Shown here one piece after another: positions 1 to 7,811 of a stretch of 17,533 nucleotides of DNA. Position 1 is the stretch's first letter. Each line of letters begins with the position of its first letter. The notes beneath the pieces are model-generated. The model did no database searches. It had not been told where the DNA came from and saw only the letters and a program-made list of their open reading frames with translations. Made by a program: the position numbers and the translations under genes. The stretch is from contig CADCJP010000014.1 of the NCBI GenBank assembly GCA_902801805.1, forward strand, positions 1-17,533, given 5' to 3'. The DNA comes from an uncultured Erysipelotrichaceae bacterium (lineage in GTDB: Bacteria; Bacillota_I; Bacilli_A; RFN20; CAG-826).

Positions 1-249
1 CCGTTCGTACAGAAGTACTTTGTCACCGGTGTGATGAGTGGCTTAATCGGTGTGACTATCACCTATTTAGCGTGTCTTGTCATCAACTTAGTTGTTTCGC
101 CATTCGGTGTCACTAATGTCGCTATTTTAACTATTCCAACCGCTTTATTAATGATTGGACTAAGTGTTGTTTTAAGCGTCTTATCTGGTTTAATCCCAAG
201 TATGCACGCTTCTAGACAAGATCCAGTTATTGCTTTAAGGAGTGAATAA
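1..249 (+). CDS. ABC transporter permease, FtsX/MacB type (3' end only)
   Basis: This is the last 82 codons of a gene that begins upstream of the window; frame 1 is open from base 1 to the TAA at 247-249. Two hydrophobic segments are visible, about window codons 11-33 and 44-65. The protein ends in ASRQDPVIALRSE, which matches the usual MacB/FtsX-domain ending in which a short cytoplasmic tail carries an 'ASRxDPVxALR' signature. This tail follows the last transmembrane helix of permeases working with a MacB/LolD-type ATPase. The substrate cannot be read from so little sequence. The stop overlaps the rimO start by one base, so the two are probably co-transcribed and translationally coupled. 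The GTG/ATG codons at 31-36 are internal, not starts. Confidence 0.8.
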   Translation, partial: PFVQKYFVTGVMSGLIGVTITYLACLVINLVVSPFGVTNVAILTIPTALLMIGLSVVLSVLSGLIPSMHASRQDPVIALRSE

Positions 250-1535
250 TGAAAAAAGTTGCTCTCATTTCTTTAGGCTGCGCAAAAAACCTTGTCGATA
301 GCGAGAATATGCTCGGTCTTTTAATCAAGAACAATTATCAAATTGTTAATAACAAAGATGATGCGGATATTCTCATCATCAACACCTGTGGTTTTATTGA
401 ATCCAGTAAAAAAGAATCAATCGATACAATTCTCGATAACATTAATAAAAATCAAAAAGTAGTGGTTACTGGTTGTTTAGTCAACCGTTATAAAGACGAA
501 CTCGCTAAAGAAATCCCAGAAGTGGATTTATGGATTCCAATTAGAGATTATCCACGTTTCACCCAACTTTTAGCGACTCTTGATCAAGACATCACTAACT
601 ATGAAGGTCTTAACGATAATTATCGTTTAGTCTCCACTGGCTCCTACAGTGCTTATCTTAAAATCGGTGAAGGCTGTTCTAACTGCTGCACATACTGCGC
701 GATTCCTTTAATTCGTGGTCCATATGTTTCTAGACCTTATGAAGATATTATTAGCGAAGCAAGAAAACTCGCTAACGATGGCTATAAGGAATTAATCGTC
801 TTAGAACAAGACACAACTAGATACGGCCTAGATTTAAAAGAAAAGAAGACAATCGTGGATTTACTCAAAGGTCTTTTAGAAATCAAAGAGCTCGCCTTTA
901 TTCGCTTACTATACCTTTATCCAGATGAAATCACAGATGAGTTAATTGATTTAATTGCTAAAGAAGAAAGATTAACTCCATATTTCGATATTCCAATCCA
1001 ACATAGTGAAGATAAGATTCTTAAAGCGATGAATAGACGTGGTAATAAAGCTTACCTCACTAATTTATTTAAGAAAATTAAAACCAAGATTCCTAACGCT
1101 ATCTTAAGAACCACCGTGATGGTGGGTTTCCCAGGCGAAACAAAGAAAGAGTTTGATAACTTAATTAACTTTGTTAAAGAGGTGAAGTTCGACCATTTAG
1201 GCGCTTTTACATATTCTAGAGAAGAAGGCACTAAATCTTATGATTTCCCACATCAAGTGAGAGAAGCCACTAAACAAAAACGTTTAGATGAATTAATGTC
1301 CTTACAGCAAAAGATTTCCTACGATTTAAATAAGAAACATATCGGTGAAGTGATGAAAGGTCTCGTCGTGGGTAAAGAAAACGGCTACTACTTACTTAGA
1401 AGTTACTTTAATGCGCCTGATGATGTGGATGGTAAAATCCTTTTCCGTGCTTCTAAAGAACATCAAGAAGGCGACATTACTGAAGTAAAAATCACTGAAA
1501 GTTATGTTTATGACTTATATGGAGAAGAAATCTAA
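249..1535 (+). CDS. rimO: Ribosomal protein S12 methylthiotransferase RimO
   Basis: This 428-residue radical-SAM enzyme adds a methylthio group to the conserved aspartate of ribosomal protein S12 in the cytoplasm. It starts with the RimO-like N-terminus ISLGCAKNLVDSE. The N-terminal domain carries three cysteines for one 4Fe-4S cluster (C11, C47, C76). The radical-SAM cluster motif CxxxCxxC is C143, C147 and C150, followed by AIPLIRGPYVSR, which resembles RimO more than MiaB. A TRAM-like beta domain fills roughly residues 365-428. Length is normal for the family. The ATG overlaps the upstream permease stop (TAATG), and the stop overlaps the next ORF in the same way, so the three genes look like one tightly packed transcript. 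The family assignment is secure; MiaB or MtaB are less likely given the N-terminal signature. Confidence 0.96.
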   Translation: MKKVALISLGCAKNLVDSENMLGLLIKNNYQIVNNKDDADILIINTCGFIESSKKESIDTILDNINKNQKVVVTGCLVNRYKDELAKEIPEVDLWIPIRDYPRFTQLLATLDQDITNYEGLNDNYRLVSTGSYSAYLKIGEGCSNCCTYCAIPLIRGPYVSRPYEDIISEARKLANDGYKELIVLEQDTTRYGLDLKEKKTIVDLLKGLLEIKELAFIRLLYLYPDEITDELIDLIAKEERLTPYFDIPIQHSEDKILKAMNRRGNKAYLTNLFKKIKTKIPNAILRTTVMVGFPGETKKEFDNLINFVKEVKFDHLGAFTYSREEGTKSYDFPHQVREATKQKRLDELMSLQQKISYDLNKKHIGEVMKGLVVGKENGYYLLRSYFNAPDDVDGKILFRASKEHQEGDITEVKITESYVYDLYGEEI

Positions 1536-1807
1536 TGGATAACTCCATTCAAAACAAAAGAACTAAATTCTTCGATATCTATCAAATGATTATCGCTGGT
1601 TTTATTGGGGCGACTTTCATCTTTTTCATTGTCTCAATCATCCTTCGTTTTATCTTTTTAGATGATTTAGCGACTAGAGAAATCATTGATTCTATTACAT
1701 CAATTAATTCCGCTTTACATATTCTTTCTTGGACTTGGTTTATTATCCGTTCTGTTACTTACAGTATGCGTCTAAACGAAGCGATGAAAGAGCAAGAGGA
1801 TATTTAA
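1535..1807 (+). CDS. Small two-helix membrane protein of unknown function
   Basis: This 90-residue protein has a polar N-terminus (about residues 1-14), a long hydrophobic helix (about 16-42) and a second hydrophobic segment (about 57-75), ending in a charged tail rich in Glu. I do not recognise a family. The ATG overlaps the rimO stop codon by one base (TAATG at 1533-1537), which argues that it is a real, translationally coupled gene and not chance. In many Firmicutes the gene after rimO is pgsA, but this protein is too short and lacks the CDP-alcohol phosphotransferase motif. No terminator is visible directly after it; the next transcription unit is the tRNA promoter at 1830. Confidence 0.7.
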   Translation: MDNSIQNKRTKFFDIYQMIIAGFIGATFIFFIVSIILRFIFLDDLATREIIDSITSINSALHILSWTWFIIRSVTYSMRLNEAMKEQEDI

Positions 1808-1829
1808 TATCCATCGTTAAAAATCGCTA

Positions 1830-1857
1830 TTGATATAGATAAGCATTTATGTATAAT
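1830..1857 (+). promoter_or_regulatory. Promoter of tRNA-Thr
   Basis: A -35 element TTGATA (1830-1835) is followed by a 16-bp spacer and a perfect -10 element TATAAT (1852-1857). The predicted start is near 1864, four bases before the mature 5' end of the tRNA. Confidence 0.75.
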
Positions 1858-1867
1858 TATTAATGCT

Positions 1868-1941
1868 GCCCCCTTAGTAAAATGGTATTACGCATCCATG
1901 GTAAGGATGAATCGGTGGTCCGATTCCGCCAGGGGGCACCA
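1868..1941 (+). tRNA. tRNA-Thr (anticodon GGT)
   Basis: This is a complete 74-nt cloverleaf with an encoded CCA end. The acceptor stem is GCCCCCT (1868-1874) against AGGGGGC (1931-1937), with discriminator A1938 and CCA at 1939-1941. The D stem is GTAA/TTAC (1877-1880/1888-1891) with a 7-nt loop holding GG. The anticodon stem is CATCC/GGATG, with loop ATGGTAA (1898-1904) and anticodon GGT at 1900-1902, which reads ACC and ACU threonine codons. The variable loop is only AATC. The T stem GGTGG/CCGCC closes loop TCCGATT. The threonine identity pairs known from E. coli, G1-C72 and C2-G71, are present. Odd features are C instead of T at position 55 and A15 opposite C48; all stems nevertheless pair, so it is probably functional. 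Confidence 0.93.
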
Positions 1942-1953
1942 TCTTAAATATTT

Positions 1954-1988
1954 AGGACTGATGTGAATAAATATGTCGGTCTTTTTTT
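1954..1988 (+). terminator. Rho-independent terminator after tRNA-Thr
   Basis: The stem GACTGATGTG (1956-1965) pairs with TATGTCGGTC (1972-1981), using several G-T pairs, around a 6-nt A/T loop. Seven T residues follow (1982-1988). It ends the tRNA transcript before the two-component genes. Confidence 0.85.
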
Positions 1989-2023
1989 ATTCTATGTAAA
2001 ATATATAAGAGAGTTAATTATGT

Positions 2024-2686
2024 ATGGCAGATATCATCATCGTTGAAGATAATATAGAAATTGGCAATCTACTATGCGATTTCCTAAGAAAAGAAAAGTA
2101 TTCTGTGTGTCTTGCCACTAGTGGAGAAAAAGCTCTCGAATTATTTGAAAAATACGGGGCTAAGATTTTTGTTTTGGATATTATGCTTCCAGGAATTGAT
2201 GGTTTAGCAGTTTGCTCTAAAATTAGAGAAACTTCTAATGCTTATATCATTATTGCCAGCGCTAAATCCGACAAAGAAGACAAATTAGCGGGCTTATACT
2301 TAGGCGCAGATGATTATGTCGAAAAGCCATATGATATTGATATCTTACTTGCTAAAATCAAAGGTGTTTTTAAAAGAAAATACGCTATTGAAGAAATTCA
2401 TGAAGGCAATCTTATTTTAAATACCGTTAATAATACCTTGTCCGTAAATAATAAACTTATCCCTGTTACTGATAAAGAATTCGAATTATTAAAATTATTA
2501 ATCGAAAATAAAGGCACAACCCTCAAAAAAGAATATCTATTCAATAATATTTGGGGTAGTGATAGTGAATCAGAACTACAAACATTAACCGTGCATATTA
2601 AATGGTTAAGAGAAAAAATAGAAGAAGATCCAAAAAACCCAAAACATATTATCACTGTTTGGGGAAATGGTTACCGCTATGAGTAA
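2024..2686 (+). CDS. OmpR/PhoB-family response regulator
   Basis: This 220-residue DNA-binding response regulator is the output half of a two-component system with the downstream kinase. The receiver domain (about residues 2-117) has the acidic pair E8/D9, the phosphoacceptor D52 in VLDIMLPGIDG, S79 in the switch position and K101 in the VEKPYD motif. A winged-helix trans_reg_C domain (about 125-220) ends with the typical VHIKWLREKIE and GNGYRYE segments. I chose ATG 2024 because MADIIIVEDN is the normal family N-terminus and GAGAG lies about 10 bases upstream; ATG 2020 is out of frame. The gene overlaps the kinase gene at its 3' end. The neighbouring permease and ATPase suggest that it controls an ABC transporter, as BceR-type regulators do, but no BceR-like inverted repeat was seen before 3986. 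Confidence 0.93.
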   Translation: MADIIIVEDNIEIGNLLCDFLRKEKYSVCLATSGEKALELFEKYGAKIFVLDIMLPGIDGLAVCSKIRETSNAYIIIASAKSDKEDKLAGLYLGADDYVEKPYDIDILLAKIKGVFKRKYAIEEIHEGNLILNTVNNTLSVNNKLIPVTDKEFELLKLLIENKGTTLKKEYLFNNIWGSDSESELQTLTVHIKWLREKIEEDPKNPKHIITVWGNGYRYE

Positions 2687-3896
2687 ATTTAGAAGAAACT
2701 CTATTATCTTTTTGATTTTAGAAGCAATTTTAATTGCTGCTTTCAATATCGTTTATTTTGTTAGTAAACCAACTGGAGAAGATCGTCAATATCGCGTTGA
2801 TATTAACCGTATTGAAATGGCATTGAAAGCAGGAGAAACAGTTAATGCTGACGATTATAAAAGTGTCATAAAAATCGTTCATTATGATGATACATATAAA
2901 ACAAATAATGATTATGCTGTCATTAATGTGAATGGTGAATTATATTCTATTGAATATAAAGTGGAGAATAATGATTTAACCGCTATTATAATGATGAATG
3001 TTGGTTTAACTATGACATTCATTTTAACTCTAGTGGTATTAGTCTATGTCGATTTAAAGGTTTTAAAACCATTTAATAAATTAAGCAATTATTCCACTGA
3101 ACTTGCTAAAGGTAATCTTACTAACCCAATTAAAGAAGAAAAGAATAAGAACTTTGGTAAGTTTGTCTGGGGCATGGATATGCTTAGAGAAACTTTAGAA
3201 ACAAATAAGAAGAATGAACTTAAATTACAAAAAGATAAAAAGACTTTAATTCTTTCTATTTCTCATGACATCAAAACCCCATTAAGTGCGATTAAGCTTT
3301 ATTCTAAAGCGCTTAAAGAAGGTATCTATGAAACACCTGAAAAAAGAAAAGAAGCATTAGAGGGTATCGATAAAAATGTTAAAGAAATCGAAAAGCATGT
3401 TTCTGATATCGTGAATGCTTCTAAAGAAGACTTCCTTAATCTTACTGTCAATAATAGTGAGTTATATTTATCTGATTTGATTAATAAAATCGAAATATTA
3501 TATAAAGAAAAATTCACTCATCTTCATACTGCTTTTGAAATAGAACCATATGAAAACTGCCTTGTTAAAGGTGATATAGATCGATTAGAAGAAGTATTAC
3601 AAAACATCTTAGAAAACGCCATCAAATATGGTGATGGACAATATGTTAAAATCCATATTGAGGAAGAAGAAGATTATAAATTAATATATATCGTTAATTC
3701 AGGATCATCCATTAATGAAGAAGAATTGCCTCATATCTTTGATTCTTTCTATCGTGGTAGTAACGTAGAGAATAAAGATGGTAGTGGTTTAGGCTTATAT
3801 ATTTGTAAAAGTCTCATGCGTATGATGGGCGGAGACATTTTTGCAAAAATAGAAAATAACGAATTTAACATAGTTACCGTTATTAAAAAGTGTTAA
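2667..3896 (+). CDS. Sensor histidine kinase
   Basis: This membrane sensor kinase has 409 residues from ATG 2667, or 405 if ATG 2679 is the true start. TM1 is about residues 11-32, an extracellular region of about 70 residues follows, and TM2 is about 104-128. A HAMP-like linker leads to the HisKA dimerisation helix with the phosphorylated H200 in SISHDIKTPLSAIK. The ATPase domain shows the N box (EEVLQNILENAIKYG), a DSFYRG segment and the G box DGSGLGLYICKSL. The start is ambiguous: 2667 overlaps the response regulator by 20 bases and has GGGG only two bases upstream, while 2679 overlaps by 8 bases with the same GGGG about 14 bases upstream. The extracellular loop is larger than in intramembrane-sensing BceS kinases, so it may bind a ligand directly. 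It is the partner of the preceding regulator. Confidence 0.93.
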   Translation: MVTAMSKFRRNSIIFLILEAILIAAFNIVYFVSKPTGEDRQYRVDINRIEMALKAGETVNADDYKSVIKIVHYDDTYKTNNDYAVINVNGELYSIEYKVENNDLTAIIMMNVGLTMTFILTLVVLVYVDLKVLKPFNKLSNYSTELAKGNLTNPIKEEKNKNFGKFVWGMDMLRETLETNKKNELKLQKDKKTLILSISHDIKTPLSAIKLYSKALKEGIYETPEKRKEALEGIDKNVKEIEKHVSDIVNASKEDFLNLTVNNSELYLSDLINKIEILYKEKFTHLHTAFEIEPYENCLVKGDIDRLEEVLQNILENAIKYGDGQYVKIHIEEEEDYKLIYIVNSGSSINEEELPHIFDSFYRGSNVENKDGSGLGLYICKSLMRMMGGDIFAKIENNEFNIVTVIKKC

Positions 3897-3944
3897 AAAT
3901 ATAAATTAATTTTCGATTTAATGATTATTTAATAATTGTTCCTT

Positions 3945-3973
3945 TACAATACTCCCGGAAGCTAGGAAAGGAG
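3945..3973 (+). promoter_or_regulatory. Possible promoter and leader of the ABC transporter operon
   Basis: The 89-bp gap before the permease gene holds a -10-like TACAAT (3945-3950) with no good -35 element at 16-18 bp, as expected if an activator is needed. A purine-rich AAAGGAG (3967-3973) serves as ribosome binding site, though the 12-base spacing to ATG 3986 is long. Activation by the adjacent response regulator is inferred from gene order only. Confidence 0.35.
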
Positions 3974-3985
3974 CTGTTATTATTT

Positions 3986-6352
3986 ATGTTTCTAAGAATA
4001 TTAAAAAAAGATTTAAAACGTAAAAAGACAATGAATATCATCATGCTCATATTCATTATTTTAGCGTCTATGTTTGTCGCTAGTGGTCTTAATAACGTTA
4101 TTACAATATCTAATGGCACTAATTACTTTTTTAAACAAGCAGGTTTAGGTGATTATATTGCCGCTAGAAAAGGAGCGGAAGAGTCTGGAGATGGCTTTAA
4201 AGAAATCTTATCAAGTATTGATGAAGTCAAATCATATCGTATTGATGAAGTTATTTACTGTGGTAAGGAAAACGTTGCAAGAGAGAATGATAAAGAGGCC
4301 GTATTTGATAACACATTATTAGTGCAAAGCTTAGAAGATAGTGGTCTTAATTATTTTTATAGCGATGATAAAGTGGCGACAGTTGTGCCAGAAGGACATT
4401 TCTATTGTTCTTATAGATTTGCACACGCTAACAAATTAAAAACTGGAGATAAAGTCATTTTTAAAGGCGATACTGTAAAACTTAGCTTAGCCTATGATGG
4501 TATCCTTAAAGATGCATTGTTTGGTTCAGACATGCTTAATAACGTTAGATTTTTCTTAAGCAAAACAGATTATCAAAGTTTAAGAAATGATGTTAATGAA
4601 GGCAAAATAGGTGAATTTGCCTATATTGATACAGATGATGTTTCTGCAGTGGATGTAGGCTTATCAAATAACTGTACAACCTTAATGTTTTCTAGACCAA
4701 GAGCCACGATTGAAATGGCTTATATCATGAACATGATCTTAGCCTTTATCACCTTAATCCTTAGTGTTTGTTTAATTATCGTCTCATTCGTCATCTTAAG
4801 ATTTACTATCACCTTTACAATCACTGAAGAATATCGTGAGATTGGAGTAATGAAAGCAATTGGTATTAGAGACTTTAAGATTAAGAGTTTATACCTCACT
4901 AAATATTTGGTCATGGCGGTATTAGGCTCACTAATTGGTTTTGGACTAAGCTTCCCATTTGCTAGTTTGTTACTTAAGAGTGTTACCAATACTATGGTGT
5001 TAGGTAGTGGATTAGGAGTTTTACCAAATGTTCTTGGTGCCGCGATAGTTATCTTATTAATATTAGGCTTTGCCTATTTGGCAACTGGGGTTGTTAAAAA
5101 AGCCACACCAGTAGACGCGATTAGAAAAGGTCAAACTGGTGAAAGATTTAAAAAGAAATCAAAACTTAAACTCTCTAAGAGCAAAACAAATTCAGTGACC
5201 TTTATGGCGGTCAATGATGTTGTTAGTAATAAAAAGAAATATATTACTGTTGCCTCTGTGTTTGCCCTTTGTACAGCCTTTGTGCTCGTGCTCACTAACA
5301 CAGTGAACACAATGAAAAGTGATAATCTTGTTGATTCATTTGCGGCCCCTAGTGACTTATATTTCAGTAATCAAGATAAGCAAATGTCTTTCATGCACGA
5401 AGGTGGTAATGAAGAACTCCAAGAATATATTGCTAAAGTAGAAAACGATTTAAAAGATATGGATATGCCAGGACACGTCTTCGTGGACACCCAATATATC
5501 TTTAAAGTAAAGAGTAATGAAAATGAGTATTCAATTACATTCCAACAAGGTATTGGTACCACGATTGATATGTACTCATTTACCAAAGGCACTGCCCCGC
5601 AAAATATGTATGAAATCGCTATTACTCCAACAATTTCAAAAAAGATTAATGCTCATATTGGTGATACCGTCACCGTAGATTATGGAACAGGTCCAGTTCA
5701 AGCAACTGTGACAGCCTATTTCCAAAGCATGAACTTAGTTGGTGAAGTAGCTAGAATTCATGAAAGTGTTCCGATAAGTCTCAAATACGCTACTTCCTGG
5801 ATGGCTTTCCAAATCAATTTCGATGATCATCCATCTAATAATGTAATTAAACAACGCAAGAAAAAATTAACGGAATATTTTGATGGATTAGAAGTCCAAA
5901 CCGCTGCAGAATTCCAAGCGGATTGCATCGGAGTTGTACCAACAATGGAAACAGTGCAAAAGTTACTCCTCGCTATTACATTAGTAGTGGTGACCTTAGT
6001 AGTAGTCCTTATGGAACGCTCATTTATCAGCGATGAAAAGAATGAAATAGCGATTCTAAAGGCCGTTGGCTTTAAGGATCGAAGAGTTATCCTCTACCAT
6101 ATGATAAGGTTTGGTATCGCCGCCTTAATCGCGGTTATATTCGCCGGAGCAATTTCCATCCCACTTACGTATCTAACGATTGGGCCAATCTTCCAATCAA
6201 TGGGTATGTCGAACATGACATTTGCTATTAATCCACTTAGTATCTTTGTCTTCTATCCATTAATCATTTTAGGAGCAACATTAGTAGTAGCCTTTATCAC
6301 ATCACTCATTACAAAGACAATTAAGAGTTCAGATACTGCGAGTATCGAATAA
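3986..6352 (+). CDS. ABC transporter permease with two FtsX domains
   Basis: This 788-residue inner-membrane permease probably pairs with the ATPase encoded next. It looks like a tandem duplication of the MacB/FtsX unit. TM1 is about residues 16-36, a first extracytoplasmic domain spans about 40-243, and TM2-TM4 are about 246-272, 300-326 and 345-368. A cytoplasmic linker follows, then TM5 at about 418-438, a second extracytoplasmic domain to about 652, and TM6-TM8 near 656-680, 707-733 and 752-777. Each half has the coupling segment after TM2 or TM6 (EEYREIGVMKAIGI in the first half and EKNEIAILKAVGFKDRR in the second), diagnostic of FtsX permeases that contact a MacB/LolD-type ATPase. This architecture is usual for mechanotransmission exporters acting on peptides, lipids or lipoproteins; the substrate is unknown. 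Context with a two-component system suggests antimicrobial-peptide defence or envelope stress. Confidence 0.92.
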   Translation: MFLRILKKDLKRKKTMNIIMLIFIILASMFVASGLNNVITISNGTNYFFKQAGLGDYIAARKGAEESGDGFKEILSSIDEVKSYRIDEVIYCGKENVARENDKEAVFDNTLLVQSLEDSGLNYFYSDDKVATVVPEGHFYCSYRFAHANKLKTGDKVIFKGDTVKLSLAYDGILKDALFGSDMLNNVRFFLSKTDYQSLRNDVNEGKIGEFAYIDTDDVSAVDVGLSNNCTTLMFSRPRATIEMAYIMNMILAFITLILSVCLIIVSFVILRFTITFTITEEYREIGVMKAIGIRDFKIKSLYLTKYLVMAVLGSLIGFGLSFPFASLLLKSVTNTMVLGSGLGVLPNVLGAAIVILLILGFAYLATGVVKKATPVDAIRKGQTGERFKKKSKLKLSKSKTNSVTFMAVNDVVSNKKKYITVASVFALCTAFVLVLTNTVNTMKSDNLVDSFAAPSDLYFSNQDKQMSFMHEGGNEELQEYIAKVENDLKDMDMPGHVFVDTQYIFKVKSNENEYSITFQQGIGTTIDMYSFTKGTAPQNMYEIAITPTISKKINAHIGDTVTVDYGTGPVQATVTAYFQSMNLVGEVARIHESVPISLKYATSWMAFQINFDDHPSNNVIKQRKKKLTEYFDGLEVQTAAEFQADCIGVVPTMETVQKLLLAITLVVVTLVVVLMERSFISDEKNEIAILKAVGFKDRRVILYHMIRFGIAALIAVIFAGAISIPLTYLTIGPIFQSMGMSNMTFAINPLSIFVFYPLIILGATLVVAFITSLITKTIKSSDTASIE

Positions 6353-6367
6353 TAGGAGGAAGCAAAT

Positions 6368-7126
6368 ATGAATATTATTGAAGCTAAAAATTTATGTAAA
6401 ACATACATCGTTGAAAAAAGACAAAACAACGTTTTAAAAAATGTTAATTTGAAAGTCGAAAAAGGCGAAATGGTCGCTATCATGGGTCCTTCTGGAAGTG
6501 GTAAAAGTACTTTGCTTTATAGCATCTCTGGAATGGATAAGATCACTTCTGGTGAGGTCATCTTTGATGGAAAAGATATTTCTAAATTGAGCAAGAACGA
6601 ACTATCTGAATTAAGACTTAATAAAATGGGATTCATCTTCCAACAAATGTTTATGATGAAAAACTTATCCATCTTGGACAACATCTTGCTTCCTTCTATT
6701 GAAAGCAAAAAAGAAACAATTTCCCGTAAAGAAAAACTATTAAGAGCGGAAACGTTAATGAGAAAGCTTGGCATTATAGAAATTGCCGATAATGATATTA
6801 ATGAAGTATCAGGTGGTCAACTTCAAAGAGCGTGTATTGCTAGAAGTATGATTAATAATCCAGACATGTTATTCGCTGATGAACCAACAGGCGCTTTAAA
6901 TAGACAATCTTCTAAAGAAGTCATGGATGAATTATGCAAATTAAATGATGAAGGCACAACAATCATGATGGTCACTCACGACGCTAAAGTGGCGGCAAGA
7001 TGCACTAGAATCCTTTATATAGTCGATGGTCAAATTGCTGGTGAATATAAATTCGCTAACAATAAGTTGGAACAAAAAGAGAAAGAAAGATTATTAAATA
7101 CTTGGCTTATGGATATGGGTTGGTAA
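6368..7126 (+). CDS. ABC transporter ATP-binding protein (MacB/LolD type)
   Basis: This 252-residue cytoplasmic ATPase powers the preceding permease. Walker A is GPSGSGKST (residues 40-48), the Q loop is at Q92/Q93 (FIFQQM), the signature is VSGGQLQRA (147-155), Walker B ends at MLFADEPTGAL with D171 and the catalytic E172, and the switch histidine is H204 in MVTHD. The ADEPTGAL(N/D) form and the overall length are typical of the MacB/LolD/BceA group that works with FtsX-domain permeases. A strong AGGAGGA (6354-6360) sits 7 bases before the ATG and 15 bases separate it from the permease stop, so the two are co-transcribed. A terminator follows. The C-terminal tail of about 30 residues (KEKERLLNTWLMDMGW) is amphipathic and of unknown role. 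Confidence 0.95.
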   Translation: MNIIEAKNLCKTYIVEKRQNNVLKNVNLKVEKGEMVAIMGPSGSGKSTLLYSISGMDKITSGEVIFDGKDISKLSKNELSELRLNKMGFIFQQMFMMKNLSILDNILLPSIESKKETISRKEKLLRAETLMRKLGIIEIADNDINEVSGGQLQRACIARSMINNPDMLFADEPTGALNRQSSKEVMDELCKLNDEGTTIMMVTHDAKVAARCTRILYIVDGQIAGEYKFANNKLEQKEKERLLNTWLMDMGW

Positions 7127-7146
7127 TAGATGTCATAAAGGGATAA

Positions 7147-7175
7147 TAAAACGGAAGCGATTTGACTTCCTTTTT
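7147..7175 (+). terminator. Rho-independent terminator after the ABC transporter operon
   Basis: A short stem GGAAG (7153-7157) pairs with CTTCC (7166-7170) around an 8-nt loop and is followed by five T residues (7171-7175), with an A-rich stretch upstream. The stem is short but the layout is typical. Confidence 0.65.
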
Positions 7176-7180
7176 ATTGA

Positions 7181-7209
7181 TTGCAAAACTGAACATTGTT
7201 TAGTATTAT
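7181..7209 (+). promoter_or_regulatory. Promoter of the tetR-family gene
   Basis: TTGCAA (7181-7186), a 17-bp spacer and TATTAT (7204-7209) form a good vegetative promoter. The predicted start is about 7216, within two bases of the ATG at 7218, so the mRNA would be essentially leaderless. No Shine-Dalgarno sequence is present. Confidence 0.65.
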
Positions 7210-7217
7210 GTTTGAGT

Positions 7218-7811
7218 ATGAATACAAATAACTGCAAGGAAGAACTTATTCAAACCACTATCTCATTAATTAATGAGAATGGTGGAGATGTTAGCAAAGT
7301 AACTATAAGAGACATCACTTCAAGAAGCGGTGTTAGTGTTGGTTTAATTAATTATCATTTTGGAAATAAAGACAATTTAATCACGGAATGTGTTCAAAGC
7401 ATCATTACCGGTGTTATTAAATCCTTTAGACCAACTTACGAAATAGAAAAAGGGTTATCACCTTTTGAAATAGCAAAGGTAAAGGTTATTACAACCGCTT
7501 GTGAAGTTTTTGATTTCTTGCTCGCTAATGAGTCTATTAGTAAGATTTCTATTCTTAATGATTACGCTCATTATGGGGAAAACACAAACACTTACACATG
7601 CATTCGCGCTGTATGCTACACAATTGGTGAGGGTATTGAAGATCCTTTAAAAAGAGAACTGATTGCTAATTCAATTGTTAGTACTATGCAATCAGCGTTT
7701 TTAAGGGCGATTAATGAAAAATCTTTCCTGGGTTATGACTTTACTAAAAAAGAAGATAGAAATCGCTATATCGTGGATTTAGTAAATGTATTGATGAAGG
7801 AGAAATTATGA
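7218..7811 (+). CDS. TetR/AcrR-family transcriptional regulator
   Basis: This regulator of about 197 residues has an N-terminal helix-turn-helix: VSKVTIRDITSRSGVSVGLI followed by NYHFGNKDNLI, the classic TetR 'YxHFxxKdxL' segment, covers about residues 24-56. The C-terminal ligand-binding domain is not recognisable by family. I chose ATG 7218 over the in-frame TTG at 7212 because ATG is the better codon and falls at the predicted transcription start. The stop overlaps the ATG of the next gene (ATGA at 7808-7811), so it is co-transcribed with the flavodoxin-like gene and most likely controls its own operon; that target is inferred from gene order. No clear palindromic operator was found, although the promoter region is short enough for binding there to block it. 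Confidence 0.9.
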   Translation: MNTNNCKEELIQTTISLINENGGDVSKVTIRDITSRSGVSVGLINYHFGNKDNLITECVQSIITGVIKSFRPTYEIEKGLSPFEIAKVKVITTACEVFDFLLANESISKISILNDYAHYGENTNTYTCIRAVCYTIGEGIEDPLKRELIANSIVSTMQSAFLRAINEKSFLGYDFTKKEDRNRYIVDLVNVLMKEKL

